The position numbers were made by a program, and so were the translations under genes. From Bactrocera neohumeralis (Eukaryota > Arthropoda > Insecta > Diptera > Tephritidae), in assembly GCF_024586455.1 (NCBI RefSeq), contig NC_065919.1:28248839-28312838 (forward strand): DNA of 64,000 nucleotides, in the 5' to 3' direction. The notes beneath the pieces were generated by a model. The model saw nothing but the letters and a program-made list of their open reading frames with translations. It searched no databases and had not been told where the DNA came from. This document shows positions 11,900-22,259 of this stretch, one piece after another (position 1 is the stretch's first letter; every line of letters begins with the position of its first letter).

Positions 11900-13420
11900 T
11901 TGGCTCTTACTAGACTTCATAGTCAAGTCTGGATCTCTACTATCTACTTTTTAGAGGCTTGCATTCGACCCATTATTTGGATTTGGTATACAATTTGACT
12001 CAAGCATTGCCTTTACTTCACGAAATAGGGTACCGAAAGAAACATAAGCTGCCATTTTAATGTAAGAATTTTGGTCAATATTTCATTTTTCTGTCCGACT
12101 GAAAGGTTAGACGCTTCTGTGAATCCACAGCGGTTATACATCATCAATTCGAAATAGCTCATATCAAATCCACAGATTGTTAAATTTAATCGCATTAACC
12201 AGAAAGCTATGGAACACGGTGCTTCAGGCGGAGAAATGTTGCAGTAAGATACAAGTGCGTCTTAGTGTGTGTGGCAACGCTGGCTGCCTTAAACGTTGCA
12301 GCGAATCGGAAAACTAAGACCAAAGGGAGAGAGCAAAGCACCCAAAGAAGGACACGAAAATATTTTCAGTGCCTGATGGCAAGCCTCAAATACTGCTTAA
12401 CTCAGCATGTGTGTGCTCCTTGGTGCACACAGCAATTGTTGCACAAACAATATTCCATTGAGTTTATTGAATTGGAAGCAAGCATATTTTGTGTATAAAT
12501 ATTTATAACCGATTGTAACGGTTAGTGGCAACCTGCCAAGTGGCAGACTCCGCTCCGCCCATTAGGCTATAAACAGATAGTTACATAAGTGAATTGGTAA
12601 ATAAATACATAAAGAAATATATTTATTGAAAAAATATTTGCAATGTGGCCGGCGGCACAAACGACAACAACTTTGAGTGGCGCAATATTTCTGGGTATTT
12701 CCGTTAACGCGCGCAAAGCATCTTCGCTTGGAGAATTGACACTGCGTTGAATTGACTGACTGAGTGGCTGACTGACTGTGTGTCTGACGGACTCGCTGAC
12801 GCGATGTTTGACGTTGGGTTGACACGCCGGCTAGTTGAGTACTGTTATCTTTCAGTCAGTGTAGGACATTTCAGAATAACGCCTCAGGTTACGGCTCATC
12901 CCCCAACGGCTGCGAATGTCAGTTGACGGCTCAGGTGTAGTGGATGCTTTTGCTGACACTTTACCCATGATTTGTGTGATTTCGAATGGGGCTCGCCATC
13001 AACGAGTGCGGACACGTGATTTTTCACATCGACGAATATAGATTTCATGTCATTTAAGTTTGCAAATGTGTGTGTGCGTGTGCCCGTTCGTTTGCAATCA
13101 ATTTAATTTCGCATCATTGGCTTGCCTTTGTTATAAAATTGATGGCCTATAATGAATTACGAATTGATTTATTTCCGATAATTAGTCAATTGTGGTGTAG
13201 AAGATGATAAAGGCCAGGCAGAAGAAAGACTGCAGTAGAAATATTGGAAGATAATGGCAATTAATAGCTAAGAGCTATCTTATTTGTTCGCTGTATCCGA
13301 GCAGTTGTTTGGTTGGTGGGAAACAGAGGTCCAAAATCGGAAAGGAAAATTTATTTCAATGGTTGTTGATTTTGTACTTTTCTCTTTGATGAACAAAGAC
13401 ATCCTTTCGCCCCGACCAAC
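11900..13420. other. No recognised gene
   Basis: Contains GACT/TGAC-rich cryptic repeats near 12745-12800 (GACTGACTGAGTGGCTGAC) and a GTGTGTG run near 13066-13082. Open frames at 12265-12498 and 12562-12825 have no recognisable domain. Confidence 0.45.
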
Positions 13421-13425
13421 ATCTA

Positions 13426-14626
13426 ACGGATGATCCAAGTAGAGGTACTTTTTAATATCCTTTTTTTTAGAGAAATCACGTTAGTCGTGTCAAGTTCTCA
13501 TGTTACTTTTGTTCAGTATTGTTTGGCATTTCATCATGGAAAAACTTTCGCCTGAACAACGTTTATAAATCGTTAAACTTCGCTCAACTTAAGGTTAACA
13601 TAATCGGCCTACTGAACGTAGGCCCAGCAATCATTTTTGGATAATATTCGACCGAATAGACCACGTATAGCAGCCGTAGTTGACAGTGTATACGAAGAAC
13701 GTCGGGAGTCGATTCGGCACCGTTCGCAGCAATTCGAACTGACGTATGGAACGACTTGGCTAAGCTTACGACGAGATCTTAAATTGAAATCTAACAAATT
13801 ACAGCTTGTGCAAGACCTGAAGCCGCACACCTTCTCAAGCATCATCACTTCGCTCTAAGGGTTCTTGAAAAGTTCCAAGAAGATTCGACGTTTTCCAAGC
13901 AAATTTCGTTCAGCGATGAGGCCCATTCCTAGATCAATGGGTAGGTAAACAAGCAAGATTGTTGCATTTAGGGCGAAGATCAACCTGAAATGATTAAGAA
14001 CTGCCATTGCAGTCAGAAAAGACAACAGTTTGTGAATTGGTGGAATCATCGGTCCATATTTCTTCAAAAATGATTTCAGTGAGAACGTAGCCATCAATTA
14101 CGTGTGTTGCGCCATTACAACCGATTATTTGATGCTTGAAATTGAAGCTCGTGATCTCGGCGACATTTGGTCTCAACAAGCCACTTTCCACACATCGCAT
14201 CAATCAATGGATTAATTGAGAGAACACTTCGGTGTGCAGATAATTTCACGTTTTGCACCAGTCGATTGGCCACCAAGGCCGTGGGATATCACACCGTTAG
14301 ACTTTATCCTGTAAGGTTATGTAAATTCTAAAGTCTATGCGGACAACCCCGCTTCCATTCAGTCCTTGGATCAAAACAGCACGCGTGTCATTCGCCAGTT
14401 ACCAGTCGAAATGCTCGAACAAGTCATCGAAAGTTGGACTCATCGGAGGGATCATCTCAGACGTAGCCGGGGCCAGCATTTGAAAAAGATAATCTTCAAA
14501 AAATATATGTATGTCAAAGCATGTTCTTTCGTATGATAATAAACATTTCCCATTAAATTTGAAGTTTCTGTCCTGTTTCTGTCCTTTTCTTGAAAAAAGT
14601 AGGGAGCCTCGAAATAGATCACCCTT
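13426..14626 (+). mobile_element. Tc1/mariner-superfamily transposon, 1.2 kb, inactive
   Basis: The two ends form imperfect terminal inverted repeats: ACGGATGATCCAAGTAGAGG at the left and, read inward from the right, AAGGGTGATCTATTTCGAGG. Both ends are flanked by TA (13424-13425 and 14627-14628), the target duplication of this superfamily. The interior carries a decayed transposase on the plus strand. The 1.2-kb size is normal for an autonomous member, so the element was probably complete before the frame broke. Flanking sequence on both sides is unremarkable AT-rich DNA. Confidence 0.8.
13535..14510 (+). pseudogene. Tc1/mariner-superfamily transposase, frame-broken
   Basis: The start Met-Glu-Lys-Leu-Ser-Pro-Glu-Gln-Arg lies at about 13535, followed at once by a stop. 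The open part at 13637-13858 shows the helix-turn-helix region (Glu-Leu-Thr-Tyr-Gly-Thr-Thr-Trp then Leu-Val-Gln-Asp-Leu-Lys-Pro). The first catalytic block, Phe-Ser-Asp-Glu-Ala-His, is at about 13908-13925. The second block reads Gln-Gln-Ala-Thr-Phe-His-Thr (about 14174) where relatives have Gln-Gln-Asp-Gly-Ala-Thr, so the second aspartate has been deleted. The third block, Trp-Asp-Ile-Thr-Pro-Leu-Asp, is at about 14281-14305, followed by a stop. The C-terminus (Leu-Glu-Gln-Val-Ile-Glu-Ser-Trp) is near 14413. Clearly inactive. Confidence 0.75.
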
Positions 14627-14629
14627 TAA

Positions 14630-17600
14630 TCATCTCCTTGATTATGAATAACATCAATGTGTTTAGTTTCCTATAAATAATACTATTATCACGGACCAAT
14701 TCAACACTTCGAAGAGTCCGGATCGCTGGTTGCTTCATAACATGTAAAATAAATTAAGGAAATTTTAGAATTTTAGTATAATTAATTTTAATTTTCTAAG
14801 TTGCCAAAATCGGAGAATAGGCTTATTATTGTAGACCGCTCAATGAATAAAATGGATATAAATATGAAAAGACGAAACCACAGAATTGTAAAATTTGCCT
14901 TGTTGTATAAAAAATTTGACGGTGGAACCAAGTGTAAAGATTCAAAATTATTATTCTAATAAAAGTTTTCGAAACTCTACAAAAATACGAACAAAAAATA
15001 ATATACTCAAGCGTCAATTGATGGCGGCGAATATAGATATTGGATAGGACAAATGACCGAATATTAAGATCCGAAGCGCAATCCCATTTAGGGACACATA
15101 TCGCTGTTAAAAGTTTAAGCCAATGTGAAGCAGGATTCTCTTCGAAAGGACTTTTCAGAAGTCACTTATAAAATAAACTAGTTTAAAGCCTGGAAGCGTG
15201 GACGATGCGATATCCGGCTCCCTTCCCTACTTAGAAAATACATCCAAGCACTGGAATGGAGCTGAATTTATGTTCATATTCTACAGTTTATACTTATTTA
15301 TATATTATAGGTTAATATAAGCATTTCAACATAGCTCTGCGAATCAAGTCGAAGTAGTGAAAGTGAAATCCTCTTTTTTATAAAAAGTTTAAGGGAAAAA
15401 TAATTTTACTTGGAACTTCGACCACTAGCGAAGAGATGAAGCGACAGTTACATCGCCAGTCAAGTCTCCTCTTTTATTACCTTTCACTATTTATGCGCCA
15501 TTCCAACACTTCAAAGCGCGAACTCTTATAACGGTGGTTTAAATGAATTTATACATTTTATCAGCTGTCTGCGTTATGACTTCTAAACACTTACTCACGC
15601 AGCAATTTCTTTTCTTGACCAACGAAACCGCGTGCAAAGTGTGATTTACAGTAATCCAAACTTATTTTTCTTATGAAAAAATCCCTCCAACCAAGTAACT
15701 TTTGCTCTAAAGTAAGGAAAGTAAGTGCAAGGAAATACAGGGAAGACAGAATAGCGCCAGAAAGCGGAAAAATATGTACGTCGTAAGCTAGATTGGTATT
15801 TTTACAGCCACAATTGCTGGAGATGAGCGCGACTGGCGTGCTCTGCATTGCTCTGCCATTACATTGGGTAACAGTAGCGTTTTTATAATTGCCAAAGTTT
15901 TGCCCACACAATTCATGATTTACCCAGCATCCCGTTAGCGCGCATACTTCATTTATTAAAACCGCAACTTTCGCTGTCTGGCGCGGCGTTTGCTCCTGAG
16001 CCAAGAACTTTTTTCATTTCCACCACTTTCTTCGACAGCATGGCTTTCCACTTGGTGGCCAAGAACACATTCTTTCACCAAGTTGTTGTTGTTGCTGTAT
16101 TTATTGTCTACGAAACAGCTTGCAAGTGGCGCTTCGATGCATAGTTTATAAATAAATATTTGTGTGTAGTAGTTTGGCGCACAGGGAAAGCACGGATCAA
16201 CTAACGGCTGGATCAGCTCGAAAACTTTTCAAGCACTATTTAGCGCTTTCGTTGGTCCAATAAGAATGCACTTTGCGTACAATGGAAATCCTATCGTCAA
16301 CCAGGCAACTTAAGAACGATGTGAGTACCAGCAAAGCTGAAGAAAACCAAAAACGAAAGATATGCATCAATAGGCACACACGGCTGTAACGGATAAACCA
16401 AGTTTTAGCGCTCCGTTTAATACTCAAGTGTTTCAGAAAACTTAGAGAACTATTTTCAGATTATCCTGAAGCAAAGAAAAATATTAAAAAAAAAATTAGT
16501 ATAATTACAACAATGTATATTATGTTATGAAATTAAATAGTTCTTCTTACCTTCTGGCCGTACAAAAAATTATCCGCCCGAAATGGAACGAAAAAATTTC
16601 AAGACTGGTCTCGACTTTCGACATTCTGCCAGCCGTTGCATTGGCATGTCACTTTTACTTTCATTGCTCTCCCCTCGCCGTATTAATTTTGCATCTCGAA
16701 GCTCTCATCGATCCACTCGACGTAGTGCAAATTGCTCATAAGATGTATTTCTTTTTCTGTGTCACGTAATGCAGTTCCGAGATACAACACTGTTCACAAT
16801 GTGGGTGAGTAAACTCTCGAGAATTGTAAGTAATAAATTGATCTCATTCTGCACTGAATCGCGATTCCGAACTATTTATGTTGATTAAAATGAGGTAAGA
16901 GTACAATTAATTGTGAGCGTGGCCTTCGCTTAATGTTCCAAGGTAGAGCTTAGTACCCTAAAAGCAAAGGTTTGCAAACGAACTATTAGCAAAAAAGTGC
17001 GTCAAATATCAGTCGAACTTCGATTTAAAAATGTGAGGAAAAAAGTTTTTTGCATTCTGAAAAACTGTTAATTATCGAAGTGATTTCTATTCAGCCAGAC
17101 CCTTTCACATCTCTTTACGGATCCGAGGTCAACTCAGCTGTTATGGAAATTTAAGACTCCCTAGAACGACGCAGTCCAACAGAATTCATTTGAATACTAA
17201 AGCATTTGGCATCAAAGTTCCAAAATGACGTCTTGGAGATGAATACTGATTCTGGTTATCGGTTCAGAGCTGTATCTCAAAGAGTCGAAATTGGATAAAG
17301 GTTTTCTAGCTAAACGCTAATTCCATCATACTGGTACAGAGGAAAAAAGAGACACACATCAGTGCGTTATCACGACTTATCGGTCTGCATAACCAGAAAG
17401 ATCGTAGTTAAAAGTATTTTACAGAATCCTTTTTGCCGATGCTTGACAAGTTCGAGAGATTATATAATTAGAAGGCTTTGTAACTAAGAGAGCTTTTCAC
17501 GGGTAGCCGCTTTTATACCGTGGATGATAGCACGGTGCGTTTTCAATGCAGAACAAGAGCTCTCTGTGGCAAAGCCGCCTTCTCAGCTGAATTCTGTAAA

Positions 17601-18690
17601 TAATCAGTCTTTCCTGCCTAATTTTACCATAACGAAATTTAGTTTTCATCCACCCGTGAAATCTATTTAAAAGTAGGATTATTGTGGGGTAAAATCTACA
17701 CCCACTACTAAAAGCTGTTGCTATTTGGCCTAAATCAACCAACGGTCACCCAAGTCCATTTGCCTATGCTTTGCCTTCAATTTGGTTATGGCAGCCTTTT
17801 ACTGCGTTCTATGGGCCAGCCTTCGCCTAAGCATATCGCATTAGGCTCATCAGATAGAGACGGTGGATGGGTGCAGATGTCCAATTTCTTTGTTAATAAT
17901 TTCAAATTCTGCTTCCATTCCTGGAAGTGCGTTGGTGCATGGAAATTCACCAGAGTAAAGGCTTGTCAAGCGAGCCTTTCAGTGCGCCCGTCTCTGCTTT
18001 GGATAATAGTAGGTAATTGTGATGCCATGCTCAGTTGATGTCCGGGGAAGCCAGTGAATGATGCCAGAGCAAACGACATGCAAAGTTCGCAGCAGTTGAA
18101 AAAAGTGGAATGCAAAGAATTCTAACAACGGTATATTGACATTGTGTGTGAGCAATTTGTATGCCCGCATGAACAAATAGCCAGAGCATGGGACACTGAG
18201 TAGACTCAGCGGACATAACTTAGAAAGCTGCTTAGCAGCGTAAACATACTTTCGGATATTGGGCGGCGCTGCTTCAAAGACTGTTTAATTGCTTAGTGTT
18301 CGCCGAATCTTTTTTTTTTTGATTTTCTTGCCAGTTTTCTTCTTGTAATTTCGGTAATGGGGTTTTTGATTGCAAAGAAATTGAGAGACAATTAAATATA
18401 GCACGTAATTGCGTCGCACCGTCAAGCTCTACGACAGGCGCGCCGTTGTCGGTTCATTGATTTTTTAAGCAATTATTGACACATAGCTTTATAAATAAAC
18501 CGTTTTAATTGAAAATTTAAGCAATTTAATATGAATGACTGAAGCACCGCGTCTTTCGCTTTTCTTTGCTTTTGTGACATCGAAATTCGAAGAATTTTCG
18601 CGACAAACAAGAGGAAATGTAGGTTTGCTGAAGACCTAACAATAGAGAGTGGCGAGTTGAGTGTGCGACTTTTAGTCGCCAGTTTGTGGT
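14630..18690. other. Long stretch without a recognised gene
   Basis: About 4 kb with no recognised gene, RNA or element end. Open frames such as 15591-16004 (minus) and 17718-18038 (plus) show no domain, no nearby splice structure I can support and no coding-like composition. A GTTGTTGTTGTTG run lies at about 16080-16095. This may be unique host intron or intergenic sequence. Confidence 0.45.
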
Positions 18691-18696
18691 TGCATT

Positions 18697-19497
18697 TACA
18701 TCAAAAGCACTTTTCCGAAAAGGAAGAAGTCGCACGGTGCCATATCAAGTGAATACGGGGAGTGGTTAATGGTTAAAATGTGATTTTTGGTCAAATAATC
18801 AGTCACAAGCGTCGATCGATGAGACGACGCATTATAGTGCAACAAGCGCCAACTTTCATCTTCCCGATATTCGGGCCGAACACGTCGAATACGGCGCACC
18901 AAACGCTTCAAAACTACAAGGTAGAATACCGCATTACCGTTTTGGCCGGGTGGAACAAATTCTTTGTGGACAACAAATCAGCATTGTCTTCACTTTTGAC
19001 TTCTCCATGCGCGATTTTTTGGGTTTTGGCTTGTCCGGTGCCTTCCATTCAGCAGTCTGGCGTTTCGTTTCGTGATCATATTGGAAATACCACGTTTCGT
19101 CACCAGTCACAATATTGTAAAGGAAGTTTTTTTCCTTTTTGACCTCTTTAATGATGTCCTTCGAATGTTGGATTCTGAGCAATTTTTGGTCGTCAGTCAA
19201 TTCGTGCGGAACAAACCGTGCACACACCTTTCGTGTGCCCAAATATTCGGTCAAATTGCGATAAATCGATGTTTTGGAGATATTCAATTCCACTTCCATG
19301 AATTTCAGTGACTTTTTCGGCTGATTTTTGCTGAATTCACGCACAGTTTCGAAGGAATTTCCGGTGATCACGGATTTTGATTGGCCCACATGTTGATCGT
19401 CATTTGTGTCCTCACGACCACTCGTGCACGTGCCATAAACTTGTTTCATCAATTGAAACGTTTCGGTAAAAGTTTTACCAATTTTAAAACAAAACAA
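18697..19497 (-). pseudogene. mariner transposase (main part), catalytic Asp mutated
   Basis: In order on the minus strand: Phe-Cys-Phe-Lys-Ile-Gly-Lys-Thr (N-terminal HTH, near 19495), Leu-Asn-Ile-Ser-Lys-Thr-Ser (second HTH), Leu-Thr-Asp-Asp-Gln-Lys, then Val-Thr-Gly-Asp-Glu-Thr-Trp (first catalytic Asp, intact, about 19100). The frame breaks near 18934 and resumes in 18911-18696, where Leu-Leu-His-Tyr-Asn-Ala replaces the expected Leu-Leu-His-Asp-Asn-Ala: the second catalytic Asp is Tyr (codon at 18834-18836). The third block, Tyr-Ser-Leu-Asp-Met-Ala-Pro-Cys-Asp, keeps its Asp. A deletion shortens the N-terminal domain after Gln-Val-Tyr-Gly. Inactive. Confidence 0.85.
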
Positions 19498-20156
19498 GAA
19501 AAAACGTTAACTTCGGCTGCACCGAAGTTAATATACCCTTCACAGGTGCATTTCTTTTAGTAACTATGTGTCCAGTTTGTATGGAAGCTATATCCTATAG
19601 TAATCCGATCTGAACAATTTTTTCGGAGATTATATTATTACCTTAAGCAGTAACCCATTAAATTTTGTGAAGATACCATACCAAATGCAAAAGTTTTCCA
19701 AACAAGCCCTTTATTCCGATCGTTCGGTTTGTATGGCAGCTATATGCTATAGTTAACCGATCTAAACAATTTCTTTGGAGATTACATTGTTGCCTTAGAA
19801 AATAATCTGTACCAAATTTCGTAAAGATACATTGTCAAATGTGAAAGTTTTCCATACAAGAACTTGATTCCGATCGTTCAGTTTATATGGCAGTTATATG
19901 CTATAGTGGTCCGATATCGGCAGTTCCGACAAATGAGCAGCTTATTGAAGAGAAAATGACGTTAGCAAAATTTCAAAAGGATATCTTAAAAACTGAGGGA
20001 CTAGTTCGTATATATACAGACAGACAGACGGACATGGCTAAATTGACTCAGCTCAACATACTGATCATTTATATATATAGTTTATAGGGTCTCCGACGCT
20101 TCCTACTGGGTGTTACAAACTTCGTGACAAACTTAATATACCCTGTTCAGGGTATA
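19495..20156 (+). mobile_element. INE-1/DINE-1-like non-autonomous Helentron-type element, copy A
   Basis: A noncoding element of about 0.66 kb. The 5' end holds a hairpin (AACTTCGG and CCGAAGTT, 19510-19530) and the 3' end holds another (TATACCCTG and CAGGGTATA, 20137-20156). Between them are about 2.3 tandem units with a period near 153 (unit starts near 19572, 19725 and 19879, each with TATGGNAGNTATATNCTATAG), then a block with ACAGACAGACGG and ACATGGCTAAATTGACTCAG that matches the known INE-1/DINE-1 core on its reverse strand (GAGTCGATCTAGCCATGTCC). It sits inside the mariner between bases that were originally adjacent A and T. Copies B (43931-44580) and C (60941-61455) are opposite in orientation. 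It encodes nothing and depends on an autonomous Helitron/Helentron. Confidence 0.75.
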
Positions 20157-20159
20157 ATT

Positions 20160-20395
20160 AATGTTGGCTCTTTTTTCTAAGCTCAGTTTCGCACCAATAA
20201 TACAAACATACTTACACTTAAAACGCAATAACTTCACTTCCAGTCCATGAAATGTCATGAAATTCTCATTGGAGAATCGACAAGGATAGCAGATTCTAAT
20301 GCACCAGTCGACATATATGTAGATGGCGCCACCAGGGGGCGCTAGCTTCAAAAAGTCCTGTTTACTTTGGAACACACCTTGTATTTTAAAATAAT
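20160..20395 (-). pseudogene. mariner 5' end and first transposase codons, cut off by insertion
   Basis: Minus-strand continuation of the mariner at 18697-19497. It ends, toward the insertion, in Leu-Glu-Lys-Arg-Ala-Asn-Ile; the next residues of the domain (Phe-Cys-Phe-Lys-Ile-Gly-Lys) appear on the far side of the inserted element. The sequence upstream in element sense (about 20290-20395) holds the GC-rich leader and the probable inverted repeat near 20380-20395. Confidence 0.7.
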
Positions 20396-20399
20396 AGCT

Positions 20400-21180
20400 G
20401 CTTGGAAAGCAATATTTAGTGGCTTCATTTGTACTATACTATACTATACTATATGTATATTGAAAAGTTTCTTAGAAATATTCACCAGCACTTCGAAGGG
20501 CGGATTCTAATTCGTTCATATAAATGTACACAAAATATCGGTTTGGAAACATAACACACAAGATATACATATTAACAATAATATTATATCTACACTGTTG
20601 AGAAAATGTTAAGTAACGATTTTTATACTTAGTAGGTATAGTATTCTATATGCGATCCACTGTCATTGGAACCATGTGAACTTTATTGAGCAATTTGTTG
20701 ATGTAATAATTCATGTTGCGTACCTCTCTGTTTTATATGGATACAAAACAAATGCTAGAAAGGCAGGCAAAATCGAAATAAGCAGTGAGAGGGACACATT
20801 TATACCGAATTGATGGATCTATGCCGTGTATAACCTGCCATGACGACAGATTACCTGATATAACTGATTTACCATGTACTCTATATACTCTAAAGAAGAT
20901 TAGCTTTTAATGTAATGTACATATTACAGGTTTGTAAAATATGTTCGAACCTTAGTTCTCTAGTACAGTTAGGCCTCATGTTGTAATAAGCTTGTATATA
21001 AGTACTTTTACATTATCACGCTATATACAGAACACTCAAATAGTAATTTTTACCTGTAACGATTAGCGATAATTTAAAGTTTGAATATATTTAGTAATAA
21101 ATTATCAATATTTTTAACCTTTTCGAGCAGTAATCGAAAAGAATTATTATTATCGGTAGAAAATATGTAACGGAAAAAAA
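20400..21180. other. No recognised gene; short ACTAT microsatellite
   Basis: An (ACTAT)n run lies at 20432-20454. The rest is AT-rich DNA in which I recognise nothing. Confidence 0.5.
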
Positions 21181-21189
21181 TAAAAAATA

Positions 21190-21560
21190 AAAAACAAGTA
21201 AGTTTCATAATTTTGCAATTTGCAAGGCTTAAAGCCAGGGAGGCACTTTCAGGTAAACAAGGGTTGTTTTTAAATTGAGTCAAGGGCGAGTTTTCATCAA
21301 TCATTCTAAGCACAAAGATGATTCGGCATAAGAAAAACACGATATATCAATTATATTAAGATAACACAGATATTGGCCGATTTATGCGGTATAAAATCAC
21401 CTGGAAGTTCGAAAATTTGTTGTATTAGGTATATGAGATTTAAGGGAAGCATTAACCCAATTTAATCCATTTTTGACACACAGACATAACATTGTCAGGA
21501 AAGGACTGTCCTTGAATTTACTAGTGTCCACTTATACGATACTTGGGGGCTTGAAGACTT
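21190..21560 (+). repeat. Fragment of the hairpin-ended repeat family (as at 29.2-29.9 kb)
   Basis: Shares GCAAGGCTTAAAGCC followed by GGGAGGNACTTTCA (about 21220-21255) with 29230-29260, and CCTGGAAGTTCGAAAA with TTAGGTATATG (about 21400-21435) with segments near 24230 and, in reverse, near 37940. No coding content. Ends were not determined. Confidence 0.45.
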
Positions 21561-21706
21561 TTGATTTGTTTTGAACAAGTTTTGGTCATAAGGTGGCTCA
21601 ATTCAAAGGCATTATTCGTGAGAAGTTTTATGCCGTTATATTAATTGCTTCTTGATTTTTTCACTGGAAAGTGAAAGATTTAAATGAAAACAAAAATTTT
21701 GTTTTA

Positions 21707-22245
21707 ATGGGTTGTCAAAAAAGTCTTGCGGTATTTTCGCTAGTTGGCGCTGAAAGCGCCTAGTTCTAGTTTTATTCGTCGCTATACTTCATGCTATACC
21801 TTTTTGGAAAGCTCATTTCACGCGCTAACACGTGCTTGATTGATTGACGTTTCTTTTCGTTCGTGAGTTATAGCGTCGCAAACATGGAGCAAAATAAAGA
21901 GAAAATACGGCATATTATACAGTACTACTACGATAAAGGCAAAAATACATCTCAAGCCGCCAATAAAATTGGCGCAGTTTATGGACCCGATACAGTTTCC
22001 ATTTCTACCGCACAACGATGGTTTCAACGTTTTCGTTCTGGTGGAGAGGAGGTCGAAGATGCGCCACGCTCCGGAAGGCCTGTCGTCGAAAATTGCGATA
22101 AAATCGCTGAATTGGTCGAAAGAGACCGGCATAGTAGCAGCCGTAGCATCGCTCAAGATCTGGGCATGAGTCATCAAAAATTCATTTCAATTTCAATAAA
22201 AAAAAAATTCAATAAAAATACCGCAAGACTTTTTTGACAACTCAT
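21707..22245 (+). mobile_element. HTH-only mariner derivative (0.54 kb), copy 1
   Basis: Terminal inverted repeats begin ATGGGTTGTCAAAAAAGTCT at the left and, inward from the right, ATGAGTTGTCAAAAAAGTCT. TA flanks both ends (21705-21706 and 22246-22247). The inverted repeats run on into GCGGTATTTT. The element joins the N-terminal third of a mariner gene directly to the 3' inverted repeat, so the whole catalytic domain is gone. Copies 2 (25127-25668) and 3 (41750-42274) have the same junction and opposite orientation, so they derive from a single deletion product that then multiplied. Confidence 0.88.
21884..22237 (+). CDS. mariner N-terminal DNA-binding domain only (117 aa)
   Basis: Begins at ATG 21884, just after a leader that is conserved in the other copies. 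Residues 1-50 hold the first helix-turn-helix (Glu-Lys-Ile-Arg-His-Ile, Ser-Gln-Ala-Ala-Asn-Lys-Ile), followed by Arg-Trp-Phe-Gln-Arg-Phe-Arg-Ser-Gly, then the AT-hook-like Arg-Ser-Gly-Arg-Pro linker (about residues 63-67), then the second helix-turn-helix (Ser-Ser-Arg-Ser-Ile-Ala-Gln-Asp-Leu-Gly). The frame ends in the inverted repeat at 22235-22237. A full mariner transposase is about 340-350 aa; the catalytic Asp residues are all absent. The product, if made, could bind mariner ends. Expression is not shown by the sequence. Confidence 0.7.
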   Translation: MEQNKEKIRHIIQYYYDKGKNTSQAANKIGAVYGPDTVSISTAQRWFQRFRSGGEEVEDAPRSGRPVVENCDKIAELVERDRHSSSRSIAQDLGMSHQKFISISIKKKFNKNTARLF

Positions 22246-22259
22246 TATTTCGCCTATTT

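Larger units (their letters stand above)
18697..20395 (-). mobile_element. mariner element interrupted by an INE-1-like insertion
   Basis: Minus-strand mariner whose 5' end lies near 20390 (starting, in element sense, AAGGTGTGTTCCAAAG) and whose 3' end is lost after the codons for Cys-Asp-Phe-Phe-Leu-Phe (about 18725). The INE-1-like insertion at 19495-20156 separates the first codons (20375 down to 20160) from the rest. Removing it would leave roughly 1.04 kb, consistent with a mariner lacking its 3' end. No right-hand inverted repeat was found near 18.5-18.7 kb, so the end is truncated or replaced by unrelated sequence. Confidence 0.75.

Noticed and set aside
15591..16004. 137-codon open frame on the minus strand
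   Set aside because: No recognisable domain, no related copy in the window and no gene structure around it; I could not support it as a gene.
20432..20454. Possible short CRISPR-like or regulatory repeat
   Set aside because: It is a plain ACTAT microsatellite with no spacers.
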